Source: Myxococcales bacterium (GTDB lineage: Bacteria > Lernaellota > Lernaellaia > Lernaellales > Lernaellaceae). Taken from it: a stretch of DNA of 53,027 nt. Position numbers and translations under genes: made by a program. Where the stretch lies: NCBI GenBank assembly GCA_012517325.1, contig JAAYVF010000011.1:1-53027 (forward strand). The letters are read 5' to 3'. Positions 34,370-43,134 of this stretch are shown one piece after another. A model generated the notes under the pieces. The model was not told the origin of the DNA and made no database searches. It saw only the letters and a list, made by a program, of their open reading frames with translations. Numbering within the stretch: position 1 is the first letter of the stretch; each line of letters opens with the position of its first letter.

Positions 34370-35362
34370 ATGGCGAAGACCAATTTCTTCGAAATCATAC
34401 CGCAGGGCACGAAGTTCGACTTCATGCGCGCGGGAAAAATCTTCATTCCGCTGTCCGCCTTGCTGGTCGCCGCGTCCCTGGTGATCATTTTCACGAAGGG
34501 CTTCAACTGGGGCATCGACTTCGCCGGCGGCCTGGAAATGCGCGTCGAGTTCAAGGGCGCCGCGCAAAACGTGCGAATCGGCGACATGCGAAAAACCATG
34601 GAAAACCTGCCGCCCGACCTGCCGTTGCAAGGCGTCCAGGTCACCAATTTCGTCATGCCCGGCCGCAACGTATTTTCGATCAAGGCCAAGGGCGAGGAAA
34701 ACGTCACCCGCGCCGGCGGCGACGCCGCGCTACAAGACCTGGCGAGCAAGGTGTTGACCTTCCTCGAAACCAAATACGGCAAGGGCGACGTGGTCGTCGT
34801 CTCGACCGACATGGTCGGCCCGCGCGTCGGTTCCAGCCTGCGCAAACAGGGTTTGTACGCCATCATCTACGCGATGATCGGCATTCTGGTGTACGTCGGC
34901 TTCCGGTTCAACTTCAAGTACAGCCCGGGCGGCGTGATCGCCCTGGTCCACGACGTCATCATCACCGCCGGCATCTTTTCGTTGTTCAGCCGGGAAATGA
35001 ACCTGGTGATCGTCGCGGCGTTACTGACCATCGCCGGTTACTCGATCAACGATACGATCGTCATTTTCGACCGGATTCGCGAAGGCCGGGCCGGCCGCTA
35101 TCGGGCCATCCCGCTGCATCAGGCGGTCAACAATTCGATCAACGAAACGCTCAGCCGCACCGTGCTCACTTCCGGAGTCACGATGTTGGTGGTCATCGCC
35201 CTGCTGTTCCTCGGCGGCGAAATCCTCTTCGATTTCGCCTTGGCGATGACGATCGGCATCGTCATCGGCACCTACTCCTCCATTTTTATCGCCAGCCCGA
35301 TTTTCGTGATGCTGGAGGACATCTTCGCCGCGCGACGGAAGGCCAAGGGGGCGGCCCGCTAG
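34370..35362 (+). CDS. secF: Protein translocase subunit SecF
   Basis: A 330-residue SecF. One helix precedes the periplasmic domain ('GINWG'-like 'GFNWGIDFAGGLEMRVEF'); five follow, with 'ALVHDVIITAGIFSLF' and 'GYSINDTIVIFDRIREGR', the latter the conserved D-x-R family motif. It lies nine bases after secD and 21 before recJ. Confidence 0.96.
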   Translation: MAKTNFFEIIPQGTKFDFMRAGKIFIPLSALLVAASLVIIFTKGFNWGIDFAGGLEMRVEFKGAAQNVRIGDMRKTMENLPPDLPLQGVQVTNFVMPGRNVFSIKAKGEENVTRAGGDAALQDLASKVLTFLETKYGKGDVVVVSTDMVGPRVGSSLRKQGLYAIIYAMIGILVYVGFRFNFKYSPGGVIALVHDVIITAGIFSLFSREMNLVIVAALLTIAGYSINDTIVIFDRIREGRAGRYRAIPLHQAVNNSINETLSRTVLTSGVTMLVVIALLFLGGEILFDFALAMTIGIVIGTYSSIFIASPIFVMLEDIFAARRKAKGAAR

Positions 35363-35383
35363 CCACGAGGAGCGGCCCAAACG

Positions 35384-37102
35384 GTGCCCATCAACCGCAA
35401 GCGGTGGGTTTTCGCGGATGAAGATCCGCTGGCCGAACGCCGGTTGCGCGATGAACTGGGCATCGGCGCGGTCACCGCGCGAATCCTCGCCAGCCGCGGC
35501 CTGATCGAACCGGCGGTCGTCAAACGGTTTCTCCAACCGCGCCTGGCCGATCTGCCCCATCCCCATCAAATGGCCGGCGCCGCAGCCGCCGCGCGCCGCA
35601 TCGCCGACGCCTTGGAGCGCGGCGAAAAGATCGGCGTGCACGGCGACTACGACGCCGACGGCATCACCGCAACCGCCCTGCTCGCCGATTTTTTCAATCG
35701 CCTGGGCCATCCGATCGAACCGTACATTCCGCGGCGGTTGGATCAGGGCTACGGCTTCGGCCCCGATTCCGCGCGCGAACTGGCCGACCGCGGCGTCAAG
35801 CTGCTGATCACCGTCGACTGCGGCGCCAACGATCACGACGCGGTGCGGGCCGCCAACGAGCGGGGCCTCGCGGTGATCGTCAGCGACCACCACGAGATCG
35901 CCGGCCCCCTGCCCCCGGCGGCCGTGGTCATCAACCCCCACCGGCCGGACTGCGGTTTTCACGCGGAACACCTGTCGGGCGTGGGCATCGCGTTTTTTCT
36001 CGCGGCGGCGGTGCGCCTCGAATTGGCGGGCCGCGGCTGGGCGGCGGCGGACGACTACGATCTGAAGAGCGTGCTCGACCTGGTCGCGCTGGGCACGGTG
36101 GCGGACATCGTGCCGCTGGTCGGAGTCAACCGCATCCTGGTGTTCCACGGCCTGGAACTACTCAACCAGGACCGCCGGGCCGGGCTGACCGCCTTGCGCA
36201 AGGTGGCGGCGGTGCAGACGCCGGTGCGTTGCGGCGACATCGGCTACCGGCTGGCGCCGCGCATCAACGCCGCCGGCCGGCTGGGCGACGCGGCGGTGGG
36301 ACTGAACCTGCTGCTGACCGACGACGAGGCCGAAGCCGGGCGCCTGGCGCGGCTGCTGCACGAGGAAAACGCGCGCCGGCAGTCGATCGAAAGCGCCATT
36401 TTCCAGCAGGCGCAAAAAATGTTCGGCCAGATTGCCCGCGCCGAGCGCTTGCAATCGATCGTGCTGGCGCACCCCGATTGGCACCCGGGGGTGATCGGCA
36501 TCGTCGCCAGCCGGATGGTCGAAATGTTCAACCGGCCGACCATCCTGATCAGCGCCGTGGGCGACGTCGGCCGCGGCTCCGGCCGTTCCCTGCCGGGATT
36601 CAACCTGTATGAAGCCCTGCAGGCGTGCGAGGAACATTTGGAGGGTTACGGCGGGCACGAGCAGGCGGCCGGCGTGCAAATCAAGCTCGACCAGATTTTC
36701 GAATTCGCCAAGGCCTTCGATCAATACGCGCGGCGCACCCTGCAGGCCGAGGATCTCGTGCCCAAGCAGCGCGTCGACGCCTGGTGCGAAATCGACGAGG
36801 TCACCGAAACCCTGGTGCGCGAACTGGGTTCGCTGGCGCCGTTCGGCTTCGGCAACCCGGAGCCGGTGCTGGCGGCCCGCGACGTCCGCGTCCTCAACAA
36901 GCAACTGGTCGGCGGCGAACACCTGAAACTGCGGATTCCCTGGCGGAAGACGGCGCTGGCGGTGATCGCCTTCGGCCGCGCCGAACTGCTCGAACAGCTC
37001 GGCTCGCGCCTGGACCTCGCCTACTCGCCGGAATTCAATTATTACGGCGGCGTCGAACACATCCAACTGCGGGCGCGGGATATCGTCATCCCGGATCTAT
37101 AG
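35384..37102 (+). CDS. recJ: Single-stranded-DNA-specific exonuclease RecJ
   Basis: A 572-residue DHH-family 5'-3' exonuclease for recombination and mismatch repair. The DHH phosphoesterase core shows 'IGVHGDYDADGITATALL', 'TVDCGANDHDAV' and 'VIVSDHHEI' with the DHH triplet. DHHA1 motifs 'RINAAGRLGDA' and 'GRGSGRSLPGFNLYEAL' plus 'YGGHEQAAGV' follow, then an OB-fold C-terminus. The start is GTG with AGGAG about eleven bases upstream. It closes the co-oriented run. Confidence 0.95.
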   Translation: MPINRKRWVFADEDPLAERRLRDELGIGAVTARILASRGLIEPAVVKRFLQPRLADLPHPHQMAGAAAAARRIADALERGEKIGVHGDYDADGITATALLADFFNRLGHPIEPYIPRRLDQGYGFGPDSARELADRGVKLLITVDCGANDHDAVRAANERGLAVIVSDHHEIAGPLPPAAVVINPHRPDCGFHAEHLSGVGIAFFLAAAVRLELAGRGWAAADDYDLKSVLDLVALGTVADIVPLVGVNRILVFHGLELLNQDRRAGLTALRKVAAVQTPVRCGDIGYRLAPRINAAGRLGDAAVGLNLLLTDDEAEAGRLARLLHEENARRQSIESAIFQQAQKMFGQIARAERLQSIVLAHPDWHPGVIGIVASRMVEMFNRPTILISAVGDVGRGSGRSLPGFNLYEALQACEEHLEGYGGHEQAAGVQIKLDQIFEFAKAFDQYARRTLQAEDLVPKQRVDAWCEIDEVTETLVRELGSLAPFGFGNPEPVLAARDVRVLNKQLVGGEHLKLRIPWRKTALAVIAFGRAELLEQLGSRLDLAYSPEFNYYGGVEHIQLRARDIVIPDL

Positions 37103-37162
37103 CCGGCGGCAATCATTTTCCGCTACCGCGAGCGGATTGTTACGCCTCTTGAGCTTCTCACC

Positions 37163-38209
37163 TCACTTCACCGTCTTGAGTTCGAACTCTACCACCACCT
37201 GCGGCGTCGGGTTTTGGATGCCGGTTGCGCTGCCGAAGCCAGGCCCCTTGGTGAGCGGCGTGCAGCCCTGCGGTTTGGGCACGAAGTGGAACGGCGCGGC
37301 GGTGGTAGCCTCGACGCGGATCACGTCCGCCGCGCCGATGGGCTCGCTCACCTTGAAGTGGGTCCCCTGGGGCAATAGCTCCGCCGAGTAGGTGTACCCC
37401 GCCTTGAACAGCGCCGACTGCCGCGTGCCGGTCATATGGTTGGGGTAATACTGGCAGACGTTGCCCAGCCCCTTGGTCTCGGCCGTGACGCGCACGTAGG
37501 CGTCGGCGCTGGCGGAAACGTACACGTCGTACTCGTCGCCGAGCTTGAGCGCCGTCTGGCCCGGGATCACCGGCGTACCGTCGCTCTTGCGCACCTCGAC
37601 CTGGAGCGTCAAGCCGTTCGCCGTGGCGGGGATCGGCTTCGCCCCCGCCAGCATCCAGTCGTACTGATTCGCGGAGTTGTCGGCGTAGCCCACGGGCTGG
37701 AGGTAGACGACCTGCGGGCCCTCCTTGACATAGCCGACCTGACCGCTTTCGTCCTTGACTTTCAGCCAGCCGCCGACCTCCTTGGCCAGAACGAGCAGCT
37801 CCTTGCCCATCGCCAGCACGCCGTCGGCCTGCCGCACCTCGGCGTCGCCGAGGCCGAACAGCTTCATGAACCAGCTCACTGCCTTGGCGATCACGATCTT
37901 CCCGAAGGGAGTGGCCGCAGCGATCATGATCGGCAGGAACAGGCCCTTGGTCTTGGTCTGCTGGAGCGCGTCGGCCTGCACGTAGCCGGTCTTGCCGTCC
38001 GGCGTTTGCACACGCCAGTACGTTCCCGCTTGATGCGTGACCTCGACGATCGCGCCGGATGCGAGGCTGGCCACCGGGGCGTCGGTTGCGCCAGGCGCGG
38101 CGAGCACGGCCGTCGACTTCGTCGCCGTGAAGGGCGCGGCGAAGGCGAGGCTGGCAAATAAAAACACGGCGGCGACGGTAAACACGCTGACGAGGGTTTT
38201 CCGCTTCAT
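37163..38209 (-). CDS. Exported SH3b - DUF4384-like protein
   Basis: A 348-residue exported protein. The signal peptide (about 1-25) ends at A-F-A. Two SH3b-like segments ('TAVLAAPGATDAPVASLASGAIVEVTHQAGTYWRVQ', and a second around 125-165 ending 'GQVGYVKEG') are followed by a DUF4384-like beta domain (about 200-348: 'LKLGDEYDVYVSASADAYVRVTAE'). DUF4384 domains are often fused to or encoded beside caspase-like proteins, and here such a protein is encoded 1.7 kb upstream on the same strand, beyond the DGR. ATG 38209 is preferred to GTG 38212 because GGAG then has a six-base spacing. A partner or ligand-presenting role in the DGR system is inference. Confidence 0.7.
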   Translation of the reverse strand: MKRKTLVSVFTVAAVFLFASLAFAAPFTATKSTAVLAAPGATDAPVASLASGAIVEVTHQAGTYWRVQTPDGKTGYVQADALQQTKTKGLFLPIMIAAATPFGKIVIAKAVSWFMKLFGLGDAEVRQADGVLAMGKELLVLAKEVGGWLKVKDESGQVGYVKEGPQVVYLQPVGYADNSANQYDWMLAGAKPIPATANGLTLQVEVRKSDGTPVIPGQTALKLGDEYDVYVSASADAYVRVTAETKGLGNVCQYYPNHMTGTRQSALFKAGYTYSAELLPQGTHFKVSEPIGAADVIRVEATTAAPFHFVPKPQGCTPLTKGPGFGSATGIQNPTPQVVVEFELKTVK

Positions 38210-38263
38210 CACGATCTCCCCACTACAAAAAACACCATATCATCTTTATAAGTAAGCGACTCC

Positions 38264-38544
38264 GCGGGCGACGTTCGGCCGTTCGGCCTACCGGCCGCCC
38301 GGGAGTCCGGTCTCTTCGGCCTGGCCCGTCGACCAGCCCGGGAAAGGGCCAGGACTGCGGCGGTGCGCTTGGGCGATAATCCATCGCTCAACTCCGACCG
38401 GCCTCTCGGCGCGGATGCAGTCCCGGGAACATCGGAACCCCTTGTTGTTGTTCGTATTCGTCGGTTGATTCCTGTTCCGATTCGACGCGCGCACATTCCT
38501 GGGATTATTGTTCCAGCTACCACCCCGAAGCACGCGGTTCGATT
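38264..38544 (-). ncRNA. Predicted DGR template RNA (TR plus structured spacer)
   Basis: The template repeat and the following 150 nt are non-coding in any conserved frame and rich in stems: CCTGGCCC (38320-38327) pairs with GGGCCAGG (38346-38353), and CGGGCG (38265-38270) with CGCCCG (38296-38301). In studied DGRs the template RNA extends past TR into a structured spacer that the reverse transcriptase and Avd bind; here the spacer lies on the 3' side of TR. Ends are guesses. Confidence 0.55.
38418..38544 (-). repeat. DGR template repeat (TR)
   Basis: 127 nt homologous to VR at 40071-40196. In the coding sense it contains about 37 adenines, many as AAC/AAT codons at the positions that vary. 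Its first 28 nt overlap the 3' end of the reverse-transcriptase gene, whose stop TAG lies inside TR. In the VR frame it reads through to G-F-R-C-S-R-D, the standard ending of FGE-sulfatase domains. Confidence 0.95.
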
Positions 38545-39617
38545 GCGGCCCTCCCCCCTTTTACAAAAACGAACGACGGGAGCAACTCCTCCCGCAGCCG
38601 GTAGCTATCGGCATAGGATGCGTGCGCGAGCCAGGATGCCAAGGAAGCGCGCACGCGGTCGATGGTCACCCGCCCCTCGGTGTAGTCGTCTTGCAGCGCC
38701 CGCATCCTTTTTCCGAATCGTTTCACGTTCTCCCGCCGCACCCGCACCCGATCCGGCAGGTGCCGAAAGCCGAGGAACTCGATCCCCTCCCGCGCGGTGT
38801 AGATGCGGCTCTTGCCGTCGTGAAGGCGCAGCCGGTGCCCGCCGAGGTAGTCGATGATCGCGGCGCGCACCTGGTTCAGGCGCGCTTTGTCGTCGGCGAA
38901 CACGCAGAAGTCGTCGACGTACCGCAGGTAAGAACCGGCGCGCAGTTCCTCGGTCAGCCAATGGTCGAAGTCGTTCAGGTAGAGGTTGGCGAAAAACTGG
39001 CTGGTGAGGTTGCCCACCGGGATTCCCCGACGGCGTTTGTGCGGCGTGAAGAGGTCGTCGCCGGAGAAGAAAAATCGAGGGGCCGTCTCGTTGAAGTCCC
39101 GCGAGCCGACGATCTTCTCCAGCAGCCGCAGCGCGTCACGGTCGGCGACCTTGCGGCGCAGCTTACCCAGCAGGATCTCGTGATCCATGCTCTGGAAGTA
39201 TTTGCGGATGTCGCACTTCAGGACATACCGATGTTTGGCCAGGAAACCCCGAAAGCGAAACAGCGCCGCGTGCGTACCCTTACCCTTGCGGCAGGCGTAG
39301 GCGTCGTAAATGAACATGGGGTCGAACAGCGGCTCGATCACGTTCATCACGGCGTGGTGGACGACCCGATCCCGATAGGGTGCGGCGGAGATGAGCCGCT
39401 TCTTGGAGTCCTTGACGATAAAGTCCCGATACGGCCCGGGCTCGTAGTCGCCGGATCGCAGTTCGTCTTGGAGGCGAAAGAGGTTGCTTTCCAGCTCGAA
39501 GTTGAAGGCCAAGGCGCTCGGCTTGTAACGGCGGCCGGTCTGCGCCTTTTTCGCCGCCAGCAGCAGGTTCTGGAAGTCGGCGATTCGCGGAAACAGGTGC
39601 TTGAAGGTCTTAGCCAT
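38517..39617 (-). CDS. DGR reverse transcriptase
   Basis: A 366-residue reverse transcriptase. Motif 3 is 'VLKCDIRKYFQSMDH' with D136. Motif 4 is 'GIPVGNLTSQFFANLYLNDFDHW', where G-N-L-T-S-Q (202-207) is the DGR-specific variant of the intron-type QGxxxSP. The catalytic Y-V-D-D is at 233-236, followed by 'GIEFLGFRH' (motif 6-7). There is no maturase or endonuclease domain, as expected. ATG 39617 overlaps the avd stop by 8 bp, giving translational coupling; a longer upstream reading would lie within avd and is rejected. The enzyme copies the template RNA with adenine-specific errors and delivers the cDNA to VR. Confidence 0.95.
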   Translation of the reverse strand: MAKTFKHLFPRIADFQNLLLAAKKAQTGRRYKPSALAFNFELESNLFRLQDELRSGDYEPGPYRDFIVKDSKKRLISAAPYRDRVVHHAVMNVIEPLFDPMFIYDAYACRKGKGTHAALFRFRGFLAKHRYVLKCDIRKYFQSMDHEILLGKLRRKVADRDALRLLEKIVGSRDFNETAPRFFFSGDDLFTPHKRRRGIPVGNLTSQFFANLYLNDFDHWLTEELRAGSYLRYVDDFCVFADDKARLNQVRAAIIDYLGGHRLRLHDGKSRIYTAREGIEFLGFRHLPDRVRVRRENVKRFGKRMRALQDDYTEGRVTIDRVRASLASWLAHASYADSYRLREELLPSFVFVKGGRAAIEPRASGW

Positions 39618-39954
39618 CGCCACTCGCCTGCTTGCGCCAACCGCCGAGTTGTTGCCCGAGGTCGGTGAGAATCCCCATGACGTGCTCGTAGCCCTTGTCC
39701 GACAGGGCTCCGAGTTCCCGCGACAGCCGCAGCAGCATCCGCAGCCGCTCCAGTCGGATGTTCGCCTCGTCCAGTAGATCAACCTTCTTTTTCGTATAGG
39801 CGGCCTGCACCAGCAACTCCAGCACGGTCAGCACGTTGTCCGCGATCCGGTCGCCCAGCGTAAACTTGTGGTCGCGCGGAAACTTCGCCAACCGCACCAG
39901 CACCTCCTTGGCCAGATCGTACGCCTTCTGGATCGCCGGAAGATCTTTCTTCAT
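39610..39954 (-). CDS. avd: Avd-like DGR accessory protein
   Basis: A 114-residue, all-helical basic protein ('DLPAIQKAYDLAKEVLVRLAKFPRDHKFTLGDRI', 'LLDEANIRLERLRMLLRLSRELGALSDKGYEHV') matching the four-helix-bundle Avd proteins that bind DGR reverse transcriptases and template RNA. It is three bases downstream of the target-gene stop as read here and overlaps the reverse-transcriptase start. It is essential for mutagenic homing in characterised systems. Confidence 0.9.
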   Translation of the reverse strand: MKKDLPAIQKAYDLAKEVLVRLAKFPRDHKFTLGDRIADNVLTVLELLVQAAYTKKKVDLLDEANIRLERLRMLLRLSRELGALSDKGYEHVMGILTDLGQQLGGWRKQASGDG

Positions 39955-39957
39955 CGT

Positions 39958-41841
39958 CTATGACTCGCTTTTTCGTAGCGAACAGGGCTTCGCCCTGTAC
40001 CTACCAAAGAGGGCTGCCCTCTTTGGAATCTCCCCAGGGTAAAAGGGTAAAAGAGCCCAAGAGTAAAATTCAGTCCCGGGAACATCGGAACCCCAGGAGG
40101 TGGTCGTATTCGCCGGGCGATTCCTGAGCCGATACGACGCGCGCACATTCCTGGGATCAAAGTTCCAGCTACCACCCCGAAGCACGCGGAGCGAGTTATT
40201 TTTAGTGTTTACGGGATTGCGCTCCGGCATTTGCGAGTACCAGTTTTCATCGTACCAGTCCTGATTCCACTCCCACACGTTGCCCAGCATGTCGTACAGG
40301 CCATAGGCGTTCGGCTGCTTCTGGCCCACCGGGTGCGTCTTGTTGCCGGAGTTGCCGCCGTACCAGGCAACGTCATCGAGGTTCCCGTACCGCGCACCGG
40401 TCGTGCCGCCCCGCGCCGCGTACTCCCACTCCGCCTCCGTCGGCAGGCGCTTGCCGACCTTCGCGCAGTAGTTGCTGGCGTCGTTCCAGGAGACGTTTTC
40501 CACGGGGCAGTCGGCGCAGTTCTTGAAGGAGCTGGGGTTCGTGCCGGTCACCCGCTGGTACTCCGACTGCGTCACCTCGTATACGTCCATGTGGAAGGCA
40601 TCCACGTAAACATTCTTGGCTGGCTTTTCGTCGCTTTGACAATCCGAATCCCCCGTCGAGCAGCCCATCGTGAACCAGCCGCCGGGGATCCACGCCATGC
40701 CCTCCGGCGCATCGGCTTGGTTCAGCCATCCATTTACCTCGTCATACCAGGGGTTATCGCTTTTGTCGCCGTAGTCCGAAAGAAATTTTTGGTACAAGGC
40801 CTTCTTGGTGCTTTTGTTATACGAGGCGCTTTCCTTGTATTCCTTTACCTTCGAGTAGGCGCTCTGTGCTGCTTTCTGCTTTGACCTTTTCACCGACTCG
40901 GCGGCTTCCGCTTTTTGCTGCTCGGCCTGCGCGAGGGCGTCGTAGCCCGACAGATCGGGGACCGGTTCGGGCTTTACAGCCACGGGTGGCGGGGGAGCTG
41001 AACCGCCGTATTGAAACACCATCTGGCTCGTGCCGTCCCACCAGCCGAACGAGGGCGACAGCCCAGGCACCTTGGCCGGAATCTGCGCTTGAAGGTAAGT
41101 CCCCACCTCGGCGAAGGTGACATAGCCGTCCCGCTGGCCGCCCACGCCGTCGGCGCTGCCGTTGATGGCGTTGACGAAGTCGTAGGAGAACGCGCCGTCG
41201 GGCGTCGGCTGACCGGCGTCACCGGCGGTGAGCACGTTGATCGCGGGCTGCCCGAGGAAGTAGTTAACGTTGCCGGTCATCGTGCCGCTCTTAGTCAACG
41301 CCGTGCCGGAGAAGCAGGAGTCGAAGATGACCAGCACGTGCTTGGCGGGAATCTTGTTGTTGATCTGCCCGCGCAGGGCGTCCATCGAGATGTAGCTGGA
41401 CCAGTCGTCGGTGCCGCCAGTCATGCGGCCGTCGGCCGGAATAATGTAACCGAGCTGTCGGCCGCTACGCGCAGCCACCTCGGTCTGACCGTGACCCGAG
41501 TAGTAGAAGATGAACCGGCCGTTCTTGCCGACCTTCGCGGGGATGACTGTCTCGATCTGCCGCATGATGTTCGCGCGGCTCGCCTGCGTGTCAGTGAGTT
41601 TGATGACCTCGAAGCCCTGCGCCTGGAGCGCCTGCGCCACGCGGTTGGCGTCATTGCGCGGCTCGGTCAGTGACGACCAGCCGTTGCCGTACTGGCTGAT
41701 CCCCACGACCAGCGCGACCGACCGGTCGTACCATTGACCGCCGTTGGCCGTGGAAAAACCCGGGCCCTTGTTCTGCGCCAGTGCGGCGGAGATCAACACC
41801 ACGAGGGCGAGGCCCAGAACCGCGATTAGTCTCTTCTTCAT
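39958..41841 (-). CDS. DGR target: exported caspase-like - FGE/C-lectin protein, VR frameshifted
   Basis: A 627-residue protein as read. A signal peptide (about 1-22, ending A-L-A) leads to a caspase/metacaspase-like domain (about 38-280) with the catalytic pair His117 ('YYSGHGQ') and Cys176 ('IFDSCFSGTA'). A proline linker and an Ala/Lys/Glu-rich coiled segment (300-375) follow, then an FGE-sulfatase/C-type-lectin-like domain (380-590: 'GMAWIPGGWFTMGC', 'RLPTEAEWEYAARGG', 'DMLGNVWEW', 'RVLRGGSW'). VR covers residues 549-590. Relative to TR, VR lacks one base at codon 583; restoring it would end the protein at residue 590 with G-F-R-C-S-R-D and a stop at 40070-40072. The present 37-residue tail after VR is therefore probably spurious. 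ATG 41841 has GGAG seven bases upstream. An exported protease with a hypervariable ligand-binding domain is inferred. Confidence 0.9.
   Translation of the reverse strand: MKKRLIAVLGLALVVLISAALAQNKGPGFSTANGGQWYDRSVALVVGISQYGNGWSSLTEPRNDANRVAQALQAQGFEVIKLTDTQASRANIMRQIETVIPAKVGKNGRFIFYYSGHGQTEVAARSGRQLGYIIPADGRMTGGTDDWSSYISMDALRGQINNKIPAKHVLVIFDSCFSGTALTKSGTMTGNVNYFLGQPAINVLTAGDAGQPTPDGAFSYDFVNAINGSADGVGGQRDGYVTFAEVGTYLQAQIPAKVPGLSPSFGWWDGTSQMVFQYGGSAPPPPVAVKPEPVPDLSGYDALAQAEQQKAEAAESVKRSKQKAAQSAYSKVKEYKESASYNKSTKKALYQKFLSDYGDKSDNPWYDEVNGWLNQADAPEGMAWIPGGWFTMGCSTGDSDCQSDEKPAKNVYVDAFHMDVYEVTQSEYQRVTGTNPSSFKNCADCPVENVSWNDASNYCAKVGKRLPTEAEWEYAARGGTTGARYGNLDDVAWYGGNSGNKTHPVGQKQPNAYGLYDMLGNVWEWNQDWYDENWYSQMPERNPVNTKNNSLRVLRGGSWNFDPRNVRASYRLRNRPANTTTSWGSDVPGTEFYSWALLPFYPGEIPKRAALFGRYRAKPCSLRKSES
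39982..39998. other. Hairpin downstream of VR (distal)
   Basis: ACAGGGC-TTC-GCCCTGT, a 7-bp stem with a 3-nt loop, lies between the canonical target stop and avd. Confidence 0.6.
40004..40026. other. Cruciform-like palindrome downstream of VR
   Basis: CCAAAGAGGGC-T-GCCCTCTTTGG is a perfect 11-bp inverted repeat 44 bp past the VR end in the target-gene direction. DGRs characterised in phage need a hairpin or cruciform just after VR for efficient target recognition, and this is well placed for that role. Confidence 0.65.
40071..40196 (-). repeat. DGR variable repeat (VR)
   Basis: 126 nt aligned to TR (38418-38544) with 17 substitutions and one 1-nt deletion. All 18 changes fall on coding-sense TR adenines. 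Altered codons are 549 (third base only), 551, 561, 562, 570, 572, 575, 577, 580, 581, 582 and 583. The G/C-rich end GGGGTTCCGATGTTCCCGGG, identical in both copies, is the likely homing-initiation (IMH) site. Confidence 0.96.
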
Positions 41842-41971
41842 CGTTACACTCCACGAGGTGGCGGTCAAAAGCTGGGGTTACCTGGTTGCTATTAGGTCAG
41901 AATGATACACCTCAAGCGGGGAAAATCCATCCGTAAGCGTACTCGACGATACCGACCGGTCGGCGGGGGTT

Positions 41972-43006
<1,035 letters not shown>

Positions 43007-43091
43007 CGCGACCTCGTGCGGTTGTGGATGGATTGAGTATCCGGCGCGGCGGCGGCCTGTCAACCCAATACTGTTTGGCGCGGGATTTGGG

Positions 43092-43097
43092 TATAAT
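43092..43097 (+). promoter_or_regulatory. Consensus -10 box of the 43135 lipoprotein gene
   Basis: A perfect TATAAT 37 bp before the ATG. The -35 is uncertain: TACTGT (43069-43074) is 17 bp upstream but matches TTGACA poorly. Confidence 0.5.
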
Positions 43098-43134
43098 GCG
43101 GCGGCTAACCTTTTGACCGGCAACGAGGTGGTTC

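Larger units (their letters stand above)
38264..41841 (-). mobile_element. Diversity-generating retroelement (DGR) cassette
   Basis: Read on the minus strand the order is target gene with VR (39958-41841), avd-like gene, reverse transcriptase, TR and spacer. All parts needed for mutagenic retrohoming are present: an Avd-like four-helix protein, a DGR-type reverse transcriptase and a TR/VR pair whose differences fall only on TR adenines. No phage genes or integrase flank it, so it is a chromosomal-type cassette. Confidence 0.93.

Noticed and set aside
38209-38533. Short open frames across the TR (reading R-G-G-S-W-N-N-N or similar)
   Set aside because: They are the template repeat read as if coding; the TR is non-coding and differs from VR only at adenines.
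38517-39617. Reverse transcriptase as a group II intron or retron
   Set aside because: There is no maturase or endonuclease domain and no intron ribozyme; G-N-L-T-S-Q plus TR/VR and Avd identify a DGR.
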